DNA of 15,238 nt from an uncultured Erysipelotrichales bacterium (GTDB lineage Bacteria > Bacillota_I > Bacilli_A > Erysipelotrichales > Coprobacillaceae): positions 1 to 15,238 of the forward strand of contig CAKVJS010000009.1 in assembly GCA_934754755.1 (NCBI GenBank), read 5' to 3'. Each line of letters begins with the position of its first letter. The stretch's first letter is position 1. The notes beneath the pieces are model-generated. The model made no database searches and was not told the DNA's origin. It saw only the letters and a program-made list of their open reading frames with translations. Position numbers and translations under genes: made by a program. Of the stretch, positions 6,754 through 14,611 are shown in pieces.

Positions 6754-8463
6754 ATGAAACTATGGCACTATATTAATGAATATAAAATTGTGGCTGGTAT
6801 GGGGTTTTTATTTAAAATGTTAGAAGCAGCCTGTGAATTAGCAGTACCCATGATTATGGCAAACATCATTGATGTTGGTATTAAAAATAAGGATACCTCC
6901 TACATATATTATCATGGTATGATTTTGTTACTGTTAGCTCTTGCTGGATATGCTTTTGCATTGATTTGTCAATATTATGCATCGAAGGCATCACAATCTA
7001 TTGCAACAAGATTACGCGAAGATATGTATGCAAAGGTAAATGATTTGGATTATCGGGCACTCGATACATTCGGTGGGCCAACCCTAGTGACACGGATTAG
7101 TAATGATATTATTCAACTACAATTAGCGATTGCACTAACGATCCGCCTTACTTCTCGGGCTCCTTTTTTAATTATAGGATCGTTACTTTTATCCTTTTTA
7201 ATTAGTCCTAGCTTATCCATGATCTTTGTTATTGGGGCAATTGTTTTAGCGATCGTGATCCTTTCTTTGACCTATTTTTCAACTACCTATTATACAAAAA
7301 TCCAACAGTATCTTGACATACTTAGTCGGATAACGAGGGAAAATTTAGAGGGGATCCGAGTGATCCGCGCCTTTTCAAGGCAAAAAAAAGAAAAAGAGAG
7401 ATTTCATAACCAAACAAAAGAACAACAATCAATGCAATTAAAAGTAGGGCGTTTGCAGGCTTTAACGAATCCATTGACCTATGGTATTGTGAATATAGCG
7501 ATCATTATTATTGTTTACCAAGGGGGCTTACAAGTAAATATAGGGCAGTTAGGCCAAGGACAAATTATTGCCTTAGTTAACTATATGACGCGTATCTTAT
7601 TGGCTCTACTTGTATTTACCAACGTTTTAGTAGCTTACAATCGAGCCGGTGCATGTTACAAGCGAATCTTTGCGGTGTTAAATACACCAACATCGCTTGG
7701 TGAACCATCAGAAACTACGACTTGGGATGATAGCCAACCATGCGCAATATTCGAAAATATTTCGTTTCGCTTTGAAAGTGAAGAAGTGCTACATTCGATA
7801 TCCTTTTCTTTACCCTTTGGACAAACATTAGGGATTATTGGAGGTACTGGAGCTGGTAAATCAACATTAATACAGCTGTTAGGAAACTTTTATCAACCAC
7901 AAACAGGATCGATTTATATAGCGGGAAATCCAATTGAAAAGATCCCACAAACCCTATTACGTAAAAATATTGCGTATGTACCACAACATGCTACGCTACT
8001 TTCTGGAACTATTCGGGAAAACTTAGTTATGGGTGACACATCGATCACCGATGCTACAATAGAATGGGCGTTAACAGTTGCTCAAGCATCCTTTGTGTAT
8101 GATCTTCCAGAGGCTTTACAAACGCATATTAATCAAGGTGGTAAAAATATATCGGGGGGACAACGCCAACGGTTAACCATTGCCCGCGCCTTGTTACGAA
8201 AACCAAAAATACTAATATTGGATAATAGTGATAGTGCTTTGGATAATGTAACGAGTGTTGCCTTAAGAACAGCATTGCAGACAATTAAAGACATGTCTAT
8301 TATCATTGTTTCACAACGAACATTTGCCCTAGAACATGCTAGTAAGATCCTTGTTTTATACCATGGAAACCAAGTAGGGTATGGAAATCATCAACAATTA
8401 TTAGAACAGTGTGACGTATATAAGGAAATATATGATTCCCAACAAAAGGGGGCGAGCGCATGA
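6754..8463 (+). CDS. Heterodimeric ABC exporter, subunit with the degenerate ATP site (TM287/BmrC-like)
   Basis: The protein has 569 residues from the ATG at 6754: six membrane helices (about 1-310) fused to a nucleotide-binding domain. The frame is open further upstream, but AAGGTGAT just before 6754 and the typical start MKLWHYINEYK decide the start. Walker A is GGTGAGKS (363-370), the signature is canonical ISGGQ (466-470), and Walker B ends at Asp490. The usual catalytic Glu is Asn491 (LDNSDSALD) and the switch-loop His is Gln521 (SQRTFALEHA). These changes mark the non-hydrolysing site of heterodimeric exporters such as TM287. The C-terminal HQQLLEQCDVYKEIYDSQ also fits that group. The partner gene follows with an ATGA overlap. 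Function is efflux of an unknown lipophilic compound, drug or peptide; no regulator or substrate gene adjoins. Confidence 0.93.
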   Translation: MKLWHYINEYKIVAGMGFLFKMLEAACELAVPMIMANIIDVGIKNKDTSYIYYHGMILLLLALAGYAFALICQYYASKASQSIATRLREDMYAKVNDLDYRALDTFGGPTLVTRISNDIIQLQLAIALTIRLTSRAPFLIIGSLLLSFLISPSLSMIFVIGAIVLAIVILSLTYFSTTYYTKIQQYLDILSRITRENLEGIRVIRAFSRQKKEKERFHNQTKEQQSMQLKVGRLQALTNPLTYGIVNIAIIIIVYQGGLQVNIGQLGQGQIIALVNYMTRILLALLVFTNVLVAYNRAGACYKRIFAVLNTPTSLGEPSETTTWDDSQPCAIFENISFRFESEEVLHSISFSLPFGQTLGIIGGTGAGKSTLIQLLGNFYQPQTGSIYIAGNPIEKIPQTLLRKNIAYVPQHATLLSGTIRENLVMGDTSITDATIEWALTVAQASFVYDLPEALQTHINQGGKNISGGQRQRLTIARALLRKPKILILDNSDSALDNVTSVALRTALQTIKDMSIIIVSQRTFALEHASKILVLYHGNQVGYGNHQQLLEQCDVYKEIYDSQQKGASA

Positions 8464-10193
8464 AAAAATCGACATTATATAAATTAATATCCTACTGTCG
8501 ACCGTATTATAAGGCATTAGCCATTGTTATTGTACTTTCTTTAGTATATGTACTTTCAACATTATGGGCTCCAATCCTACTTGGAAAAGCCATTGATTTA
8601 TTAGTCACACCTGGCCATATTTCTTTTTCCTTACTAGCGCAACAATTACTGTATGTCGCTATTGTAATTGTTATTGGTGCGAGCAATCAGTGGTTGTTAT
8701 CACGAGTAACCAATTATATTACCTATCATATTATGACCGATTTACGAAATAAACTATTTGATACCTTACATTGCTTACCGATCGTAACTCTCGATAACCA
8801 TCCACATGGTGATTTAGTAAGTCGCGTGACCAATGATATCGATCTGATTGGAACCGGATTATTACAAAGTTTAACCAGTTTATTTACTGGTATTATTACG
8901 GTTTTTGGAACGATTATTATTATGTGTATGATCAATGTGACAGTTGCGAGTGTAGTGATCATCCTAACTCCGGTATCTCTACTTGTATCATCTTATATAG
9001 CGAAAAAAACATATGTCTATTTACAAGAACAACTTGTTATTCGAGGAGAATTAAATAGTTATGTAGAGGAAATGATCACCAATCAAAAATTAATCAAGGC
9101 CTTTACCTACGAATCGTATGCGAAAGAGAAATTTTCCAAGATTAATCAAAGAATGCATATAAGTGGTATTAAATCACAATTTTTAGGAGCCCTTATTAAT
9201 CCAACAACGAGGGTTATTAATAACTTCGTATACGCGGCTGTTGGTGTTTTTGGTGCAATTCGGGTTTTATCGGGCCATTTTACGGTTGGGTTACTATCTA
9301 GTTTCCTAACGTATGCGAATCAATATACGAAACCATTTAATGAAATATCCGCGGTCATAACCGAAATGCAGACAGCCCTAGCTGCTAGTGAACGGGTATT
9401 TAGTATTTTAGAGGCTAAGCAAGAAGAAAAATCGAAAGCTATAAAAACGATTTCTTCTTTTATGGGAACCATACAAATACAGGATCTATCATTTTCTTAT
9501 GAAGCGAATAAACCTTTTATTGAACAGGTTTCACTTTCCGTTTTAGCCGGTGAAAAAATTGCAATTGTAGGACAAACCGGTTGTGGGAAAACGACATTAA
9601 TTAATTTATTTATGCGCTTCTTTGATCAAAATAAAGGTCATATCTATATTGATGGTGTCGATACCTTACAAATGGATAAAGCCTACTTACGGAGTTTATT
9701 TGGTATGGTACTGCAAGATACCTGGCTATTTACAGGAACTATTAAAGAAAATATAGCTTATGGAAGACAACAGGTGTCCGATGAAGAGATTATCGAAGCT
9801 GCCACCCAAGCTAGAATCCATAAATTTATAATGACTTTACCCCAAGGGTATGACACGGTCATACACGCTGATAGTGATGCTATTTCACAAGGACAAAAGC
9901 AGATGTTATGTATTGCACGGGTGATGTTAGTGCGTCCACCCATGTTAATTTTAGATGAAGCTACAAGTTCTATTGATACTCGTACAGAACAACAAGTACA
10001 GGCTGCCTTTGACAGCTTAATGCAAGGCAAAACAACGTTTATTGTTGCGCACCGTTTAGCGACGATTCAAAAGGCCGATACGATTTTAGTTATGGATAGT
10101 GGTAAAATTGTGGAACAGGGAAATCACCGAGATTTGCTTACTAAAAAAGGCTATTATTATCGTTTATATAATAGCCAATTTCCAAGTAGCTAA
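8460..10193 (+). CDS. Heterodimeric ABC exporter, catalytic subunit (TM288/BmrD-like)
   Basis: The protein has 577 residues, with an N-terminal six-helix membrane domain (to about 320) and a nucleotide-binding domain. Walker A is GQTGCGKT (371-378, Lys377), the Q-loop is VLQD (Gln419), Walker B ends LILDE with catalytic Glu500, and the switch His is His531 (VAHRL). The signature, however, is ISQGQ (475-479) instead of LSGGQ. This is the mirror image of the first subunit: the good Walker B and His of this chain pair with the good signature of the other chain, while its altered signature serves the degenerate site. TM288 of Thermotoga has the same Gly-to-Gln change. The start codon overlaps the previous stop (ATGA), with GGGGG upstream. 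Its stop codon touches that of the convergent carboxypeptidase gene, leaving no room for a terminator. Confidence 0.93.
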   Translation: MKKSTLYKLISYCRPYYKALAIVIVLSLVYVLSTLWAPILLGKAIDLLVTPGHISFSLLAQQLLYVAIVIVIGASNQWLLSRVTNYITYHIMTDLRNKLFDTLHCLPIVTLDNHPHGDLVSRVTNDIDLIGTGLLQSLTSLFTGIITVFGTIIIMCMINVTVASVVIILTPVSLLVSSYIAKKTYVYLQEQLVIRGELNSYVEEMITNQKLIKAFTYESYAKEKFSKINQRMHISGIKSQFLGALINPTTRVINNFVYAAVGVFGAIRVLSGHFTVGLLSSFLTYANQYTKPFNEISAVITEMQTALAASERVFSILEAKQEEKSKAIKTISSFMGTIQIQDLSFSYEANKPFIEQVSLSVLAGEKIAIVGQTGCGKTTLINLFMRFFDQNKGHIYIDGVDTLQMDKAYLRSLFGMVLQDTWLFTGTIKENIAYGRQQVSDEEIIEAATQARIHKFIMTLPQGYDTVIHADSDAISQGQKQMLCIARVMLVRPPMLILDEATSSIDTRTEQQVQAAFDSLMQGKTTFIVAHRLATIQKADTILVMDSGKIVEQGNHRDLLTKKGYYYRLYNSQFPSS

Positions 10194-11027
10194 TTATTTG
10201 GGTTGTCTTGCCATATATTCATCAAAAGTAAGATGGCTTTCTGTTACTTTTTTAGCTAACGACTTGCCGACATATCGAATATGCCATGATTCATAATGAT
10301 AGCCAGTAATATCTTGTTTATCCTTAGGATAGCGTAAAATAAATCCATAGTTTGTAAGTTGGTTATAAAACCAAGGATAATGCGGACTGGTTTCAATTTG
10401 TTCATAGGGAATATCATCGATAGAAATATCAATACATAAACCCGTTGTATGTTCGCTGTGTCCTGGGTGGGAAACATATTTATCGGTATATTCCTGGCCA
10501 TATACGTTAACCATATTTGCATAGTTCCGTAGTTGATGACTAAAGCTACGATACCCGCTATAAGCGCTAATTGAAAATCCCTTCTTTTTACAAGCCTCCT
10601 GTAATTTCCAGAAGGCATTTGCGACGGGTTTGCGAACATACTCTTTACGATTTTCATTTACTAAAACCAAATCTTGCGGTTGCCAATCGAGTGGTAAGGA
10701 GTGGAATTTGTTCACTAAAACATCTATATCATTAGGGTTTTTAACGGTATCCTTAGGTTCTGGATAAAATCCTTGATCAAGACCAATGTTAACATAGGTG
10801 ACAATATTCTCCACTGACATTTCAGGGTGTTTTTTTCGGTATTGTTCATAATGTGGTAATAACCGTTGTTGATAATAATTAAGCGTTGAAAATTCGTTTT
10901 GAGACAACGAATCACTACTTGTCTTAATAGAATGATCATTTGATCGATGTAGTTGTTTACCACCAAAATAGCCGGCAACAACCAGCATTACACAAATAAT
11001 AATATAGATTTTATAGGAACGTTTCAT
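10194..11027 (-). CDS. VanY-type D-alanyl-D-alanine carboxypeptidase (peptidase M15B)
   Basis: The enzyme removes the terminal D-Ala from peptidoglycan stem peptides outside the membrane. The protein has 277 residues from the ATG at 11027, which has AAAGGAG about 10 bases upstream; the frame reads back to 11111, but that would overlap the start of the divergent thioesterase gene. A signal anchor lies at about 7-23 (IYIIICVMLVVAGYFGG), with no lipobox Cys, so it is probably membrane-tethered. A linker and an N-terminal domain lead to the catalytic region: SAYSGYRSFSHQ (154-165), the zinc motif SEHTTGLCIDI with His193 and Asp200 (191-201), and YESWHIRYVG (245-254) with catalytic Glu246 and zinc ligand His249. 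No vanS/vanR, vanX or ligase genes are near, so this is ordinary wall remodelling rather than a glycopeptide resistance cluster. Confidence 0.92.
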   Translation of the reverse strand: MKRSYKIYIIICVMLVVAGYFGGKQLHRSNDHSIKTSSDSLSQNEFSTLNYYQQRLLPHYEQYRKKHPEMSVENIVTYVNIGLDQGFYPEPKDTVKNPNDIDVLVNKFHSLPLDWQPQDLVLVNENRKEYVRKPVANAFWKLQEACKKKGFSISAYSGYRSFSHQLRNYANMVNVYGQEYTDKYVSHPGHSEHTTGLCIDISIDDIPYEQIETSPHYPWFYNQLTNYGFILRYPKDKQDITGYHYESWHIRYVGKSLAKKVTESHLTFDEYMARQPK

Positions 11028-11079
11028 ATATCGCGTTCTCCTTTCCAATACGAAATCTAATATGGAGGAAATAATACTT

Positions 11080-11823
11080 ATGTTTAATGAAGAGTCTGCA
11101 TTGGAACACATCGTAACATATCAAGAATCCGACTTTTTAGGACATTATCGTCTGTCCTGTTTATTTTCAACGATGGCGGATTTAGCTACGAAGAATGCCT
11201 GGCAAACCAATATTTGGAATGCTTCTATGCAAGATAAGTATGGATGGATCCTAGTAAAACAAACAGTACAATTAGAGCGACCGGTACAAAGCCATGAAAC
11301 GATAACGTTAACGTCTCGTGCCGGTAATGCAACTCACGTACAGTTTACTCGATACTATGATTTTTATGATGCAAGTAAAATATGTATCGGCGGTGCCTAT
11401 TCCATATGGACTTTCATTGATATCCACAAAAGAAGAATTATCAAACCAAAGAGCGTCGGCATTACTATTCCAACAATGAAGGAATATCAACACGCAGTTG
11501 AACAGTATGAACCGGTAGAGGAAGACTTACCATCTACTTGTGTCATGCAACGAAAGGTATCCTATAGTGATCTAGATATCAATCAACATATGAATAACTA
11601 TCGCTATATCGAATGGGCGATGGATGCTTTACCAACCGATCTGTTAGAAACCTATCATCTCTCTTCAATTAGCACCTTCTATCAAAAGGAAATGGTTGCT
11701 GGAACAATCGCAAATATACTATTTGGTAGAAAAGGTAACCAGTGGAAAATCCAGTTTGTAAGTCCAGAAACAGCAGATGTCTATTTTACGATAGGTGGGA
11801 CGCTTACGGCTGATAAACGGTAA
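11080..11823 (+). CDS. Acyl-ACP thioesterase (FatA family)
   Basis: The enzyme releases fatty acids from acyl carrier protein. The protein has 247 residues, arranged as two hot-dog domains in tandem as in bacterial FatA-family proteins. The first domain (1-130) begins with the VTYQESDFLGHYRLSCLF region and contains WILVKQTVQLERP (56-68). The second has the family motif YSDLDINQHMNNYRYIEW (162-179), with Asp164, Asn168 and His170 in the usual active-site positions. An in-frame ATG at 11062 lies inside the GGAGGA site, so the ATG at 11080 is the real start (11-base spacing). It is divergent from the carboxypeptidase gene (52 bases between starts). At its 3' end it overlaps the convergent rRNA methyltransferase gene by 20 bases. 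It may adjust membrane fatty-acid supply. No fab genes are linked. Confidence 0.9.
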   Translation: MFNEESALEHIVTYQESDFLGHYRLSCLFSTMADLATKNAWQTNIWNASMQDKYGWILVKQTVQLERPVQSHETITLTSRAGNATHVQFTRYYDFYDASKICIGGAYSIWTFIDIHKRRIIKPKSVGITIPTMKEYQHAVEQYEPVEEDLPSTCVMQRKVSYSDLDINQHMNNYRYIEWAMDALPTDLLETYHLSSISTFYQKEMVAGTIANILFGRKGNQWKIQFVSPETADVYFTIGGTLTADKR

Positions 11824-12610
11824 CTTTACAATCAATGGTTACTTCCAAGTGATCAATGGTATCCAATACAGAACGTTTCTCTTTTTTAATATGATAGTAG
11901 TGCGGTGTCATTTTTATAAGATTATAAGCATCTTCATGATTATTAATTGATACGGGTTGAACTAGATTGAAAGATTCTATGATAGGGAAGTCTAAGCGTA
12001 TATTGGCATCACTTTTTACCTTAATCGTATCATATATTTGTTTTTTAATTTCTACTAGATGATTGGGATTAGCTGTTATATGGATAATATAACCATCTTT
12101 TTTTATGATTCTTAGTAGCTCTTTTTCATTTACAACCGTAAATAATGCTAGGGCAAAGTCAATAGAATGATCTAGGAGTGGTAAATTTTTAGAATTGCCA
12201 ACAAGCCAATACACATCCTTGGTATAACGAGTTGCCATTTTAATTGCTCTTTTCGCAATATCTAAGCCATAGTAGGTATGTGTATTACCCAATGCTTGCT
12301 TGATTCTATGCATATAATAGCCTTCTCCACAACCAATATCAACAATGTGCATAGAGTCTGTACTATACTTTTGTAATGTTGCAACCACAGTCTGAACAAT
12401 ACTGTCATAATATCCTTTGGATAGAAACTTTGTGCGAGCTTCTAAGCTTTCTGTGCTATCGCCGGGATCGTTTGTTGCCTTATCTGGATTCAGTAATACA
12501 TTTAAGTACGATTGCTTAGATAAATCATAACAATGCTTGTTTGGACATAGATAACTAGTATTTACTTTTGTTAGTGGTAAATGACACTTTGGACATGCTA
12601 ATGTATGCAT
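11804..12610 (-). CDS. rlmA: 23S rRNA (guanine-N1)-methyltransferase, RlmA/TlrB type
   Basis: This SAM-dependent enzyme methylates a guanine in 23S rRNA helix 35 (G745 in RlmA-I, G748 in the TlrB group). The protein has 268 residues. The N-terminal zinc finger has Cys6, Cys9, Cys22 and His26 (CPKC and CPNKH), followed by YDLSKQSYLNVLL. Next come the family linker GDSTESLEARTKFLSKGYYD (50-69), the SAM motif VDIGCGEGYY (90-99), and the late ANPNHLVEIK motif (180-189). An upstream TTG is in frame, but GAGGTGAT lies 3-5 bases before the ATG at 12610, which fits the known N-terminus. A perfect extended -10 box lies just upstream. Choosing between RlmA-I and TlrB-like specificity needs a phylogeny; the latter can influence macrolide sensitivity. 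Confidence 0.9.
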   Translation of the reverse strand: MHTLACPKCHLPLTKVNTSYLCPNKHCYDLSKQSYLNVLLNPDKATNDPGDSTESLEARTKFLSKGYYDSIVQTVVATLQKYSTDSMHIVDIGCGEGYYMHRIKQALGNTHTYYGLDIAKRAIKMATRYTKDVYWLVGNSKNLPLLDHSIDFALALFTVVNEKELLRIIKKDGYIIHITANPNHLVEIKKQIYDTIKVKSDANIRLDFPIIESFNLVQPVSINNHEDAYNLIKMTPHYYHIKKEKRSVLDTIDHLEVTIDCKVTVYQP

Positions 12611-12692
12611 GAAATCACCTCGCGACAATTATAGCATAACTCTATTATAGTATGATATACTTTAGGTAAGTTATTGAAAAAAGGAGTTAAGC
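12611..12692. promoter_or_regulatory. Divergent promoter region between rlmA and the TrmH-family gene
   Basis: On the minus strand TGCTATAAT (extended -10, 12636-12628) precedes rlmA and would give a leader of only about 11 bases that starts close to the Shine-Dalgarno. A second TATAAT at 12649-12644 would give a longer leader. On the plus strand GCGACA (12622-12627), an 18-base spacer and TATAGT (12646-12651) could serve the downstream gene, so the two promoters would overlap. A small dyad GTAT-GAT-ATAC lies at 12650-12660. The -35 matches are weak. Confidence 0.5.
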
Positions 12693-13469
12693 ATGAAAAT
12701 TAAAAGCTATCATAAAAATAGTGATTATTCGTATACACTAGGGGTCTTTGAAACGATTGAAGCGCTGCATCATAGTCCTGCTATTGTACGTCAGGTCTTG
12801 TTGCATCGTAAGGCATTAGAGAACAATCGTGGGTGTAAACAAATCATGGATCTTTGCGAGCAACATCATATTCCTTGCGATGAAGATACGAATTGTATCA
12901 CGCGCCTATCTAAAAAAGATAACTGTTATGCAGTAGCGCTGTTAGATAAACAATACCAACCTTTAGATCCGGATCAAAATCATATTATGTTAGTACATCC
13001 ATCTAATATGGGTAATATGGGGACGATTTTGCGGACGATGCTTGGCTTTGGTTACCATGATTTAGCTATTATTAAACCTGGGGTTGATGTTTATGATCCA
13101 AAGGTAATCCGGGCTTCTATGGGAGCTATTTTCTCCGTTCGGATTACGTACTTTGATAGCTTTGATAGTTATCAAAAACAATACCCAACGCATCATATGT
13201 ATTCCTTGATGTTACAGGGCGCCTCTAATATTCATCAAGTACAACCGGGGCATACGAACCATACATTAATCTTTGGCAATGAAAGCAGTGGCTTGCCAGA
13301 AGAATATGCTACCTATGGAGATACTATTTTTATTCCCCATAGTGATCAAATCGATTCCTTAAATTTATCGATTGCAGTAGCACTCACGATGGCACATTTT
13401 TCACAGGCACAATTTGATACAATGACTTCTTTATTATCAAATGAAATCGATAACACAGAAAAAATGTAA
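12693..13469 (+). CDS. SpoU/TrmH-family RNA 2'-O-methyltransferase
   Basis: This SPOUT-fold enzyme transfers a methyl group from SAM to a ribose 2'-OH in rRNA or tRNA. The protein has 258 residues. The N-terminal 95 residues form a substrate-binding-like domain, followed by the three knot motifs: HPSNMGNMGTILRTMLGFG (102-120) with Asn105 and Arg114; LIFGNESSGL (192-201) with Glu197; and IPHSDQIDSLNLSIAVAL (214-231). AAGGAG is 7 bases before the ATG. It begins divergently from rlmA, so two RNA methyltransferase genes sit back to back. The gene ends 89 bases before fba without a visible terminator, so read-through into fba is possible. The exact target nucleotide cannot be assigned. Confidence 0.9.
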   Translation: MKIKSYHKNSDYSYTLGVFETIEALHHSPAIVRQVLLHRKALENNRGCKQIMDLCEQHHIPCDEDTNCITRLSKKDNCYAVALLDKQYQPLDPDQNHIMLVHPSNMGNMGTILRTMLGFGYHDLAIIKPGVDVYDPKVIRASMGAIFSVRITYFDSFDSYQKQYPTHHMYSLMLQGASNIHQVQPGHTNHTLIFGNESSGLPEEYATYGDTIFIPHSDQIDSLNLSIAVALTMAHFSQAQFDTMTSLLSNEIDNTEKM

Positions 13470-13498
13470 ATAATGCAAAGAAAAAAGAAGGTAAAGAG

Positions 13499-13527
13499 TG
13501 GAAATTTATCCCAATAAGGGGTATCAT
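13499..13527 (+). promoter_or_regulatory. Possible promoter of fba
   Basis: TGGAAA (13499-13504, four of six -35 bases), a 17-base spacer and TATCAT (13522-13527, five of six) precede the fba start at 13559. The leader would be about 25 bases and contain the AAGGAG site. Confidence 0.45.
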
Positions 13528-13558
13528 ATGTATGAAAAAAGGAAAAGGAGATATTGAT

Positions 13559-14425
13559 ATGGGATTAGTTTCAGCAAAAGAAATGTTAGATAAAGCAAAA
13601 GCCGGAAAATATGCAGTCGGGCAATTTAATATTAATAATTTAGAATGGACAAAAGCCATTTTAGAAACAGCACAGGAATTAAATGCACCGGTTATTTTGG
13701 GAGTTTCTGAAGGAGCTGCCAAATATATGTGTGGATACAAAACAGTAAGTGCCATGGTATTTGCGATGGTTGAAGAATTACATATTACCGTACCTGTAGC
13801 CTTACACTTAGACCATGGTTCATACGAAGGTGCTTATAAAGCAGCGGAAGCTGGATTCACTTCTATTATGTTTGATGGATCACACTATCCAATCGATGAA
13901 AATGTTGAAAAAACAAAAGAAATCGTAGCGTACTGCCATAAAGTAGGTAAATCAGTAGAAGCCGAAGTTGGATCTATTGGTGGAGAAGAAGATGGTGTTA
14001 TTGGACGTGGAGAAGTTGCGGATCCAAAAGAATGTAAACGAATTGCGGATTTAGGAGTTGATTTCTTAGCTGCCGGAATCGGAAATATTCATGGTAAATA
14101 TCCTGCCAACTGGACTGGTTTAGATTTTGAAACACTAGCTGCTATTCAACAAGAAACAGGTATGTTACCACTAGTATTACATGGTGGAACAGGGATTCCA
14201 GCTGATATGATCGCAAAATCAATTAATTTAGGAGTCTCTAAAATTAACGTTAATACAGAATGTCAATTATACTTCCAAGAAGCTACAAGAAAATATATTG
14301 AAGCAGGTAAAGATTTAGAAGGAAAAGGATTTGACCCTCGTAAATTATTAGCGCCTGGGGTTCAAGGTATTAAAGATTGTGTAAAAGAAAAAATGGAATT
14401 ATTTGGTTGCATTAACAAAGCCTAA
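13559..14425 (+). CDS. fba: Class II (zinc) fructose-1,6-bisphosphate aldolase
   Basis: This enzyme splits fructose-1,6-bisphosphate into glyceraldehyde-3-phosphate and dihydroxyacetone phosphate in glycolysis. The protein has 288 residues, the usual length of Bacillus-type class II enzymes. Asp85 and zinc ligand His86 are in ALHLDHGS (81-88); the metal-binding Glu is in VEAEVGSIGGEEDGV (133-147); His178 is in GNIHGKYP and His208 in VLHGGTGI. Phosphate-binding residues follow in SKINVNTE (227-234). Frames open earlier at 13532, but AAGGAG lies 8 bases before the ATG at 13559 and the family begins MxLVSxKEML, so 13559 is preferred. The coding region is rich in AT-ending, apparently well-used codons, as expected for a highly expressed gene. 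A tagatose-bisphosphate aldolase (GatY-like) is the alternative, made less likely by its murA neighbour. Confidence 0.94.
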   Translation: MGLVSAKEMLDKAKAGKYAVGQFNINNLEWTKAILETAQELNAPVILGVSEGAAKYMCGYKTVSAMVFAMVEELHITVPVALHLDHGSYEGAYKAAEAGFTSIMFDGSHYPIDENVEKTKEIVAYCHKVGKSVEAEVGSIGGEEDGVIGRGEVADPKECKRIADLGVDFLAAGIGNIHGKYPANWTGLDFETLAAIQQETGMLPLVLHGGTGIPADMIAKSINLGVSKINVNTECQLYFQEATRKYIEAGKDLEGKGFDPRKLLAPGVQGIKDCVKEKMELFGCINKA

Positions 14426-14438
14426 GTTAAAAATAATG

Positions 14439-14465
14439 AAGGCCTAGGATAACTAGGCTTTTTTT
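14439..14465 (+). terminator. Rho-independent terminator of fba
   Basis: GCCTAG-GATAA-CTAGGC forms a six-pair stem at 14442-14458, which can be extended by G-T and A-T pairs at its base. It is followed by seven T (14459-14465). It lies 14 bases after the fba stop codon. Confidence 0.88.
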
Positions 14466-14502
14466 AACGTCAAAGATAGGAACAAATGCCTACTAGGTGT
14501 GC

Positions 14503-14516
14503 ATATAGTACAATAT
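14503..14516. promoter_or_regulatory. Imperfect dyad upstream of murA
   Basis: The sequence ATATAGTACAATAT is a dyad (ATAT-n-GTAC-n-ATAT) that covers a TACAAT hexamer at 14509-14514. It lies between the fba terminator and murA and could be an operator, but the sequence is AT-rich and short, so chance is a real alternative. Confidence 0.25.
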
Positions 14517-14553
14517 AGCAAGTCCAGTAAAATACAAATTATGCAGTAGATAG

Positions 14554-14582
14554 TTGTTTTTAAGGGATAATTACTATATAGT
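14554..14582 (+). promoter_or_regulatory. Possible promoter of murA
   Basis: TTGTTT (14554-14559), a 17-base spacer and TATAGT (14577-14582) lie about 30 bases before the murA ATG. The -10 matches five of six bases and the -35 three. A promoter is required here because fba ends in a strong terminator. Confidence 0.45.
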
Positions 14583-14611
14583 TAAAAAGTAGAAAAGTGA
14601 GGAGGGCAACT

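Noticed and set aside
10256..10657. Open frame antisense-phase within the carboxypeptidase gene (133 codons), and similar 60-120 codon frames elsewhere
   Set aside because: They lie wholly within well-supported genes in other frames, lack ribosome sites and show no family motifs.
10194..11027. Glycopeptide resistance (van) cluster
   Set aside because: Only a VanY-type carboxypeptidase is present. No VanH/A/X or two-component genes adjoin, and such enzymes are common in normal wall metabolism.
11028..11111. Upstream extension of the carboxypeptidase
   Set aside because: It would overlap the thioesterase start. The ATG at 11027 is followed directly by a normal signal anchor and preceded by AAAGGAG.
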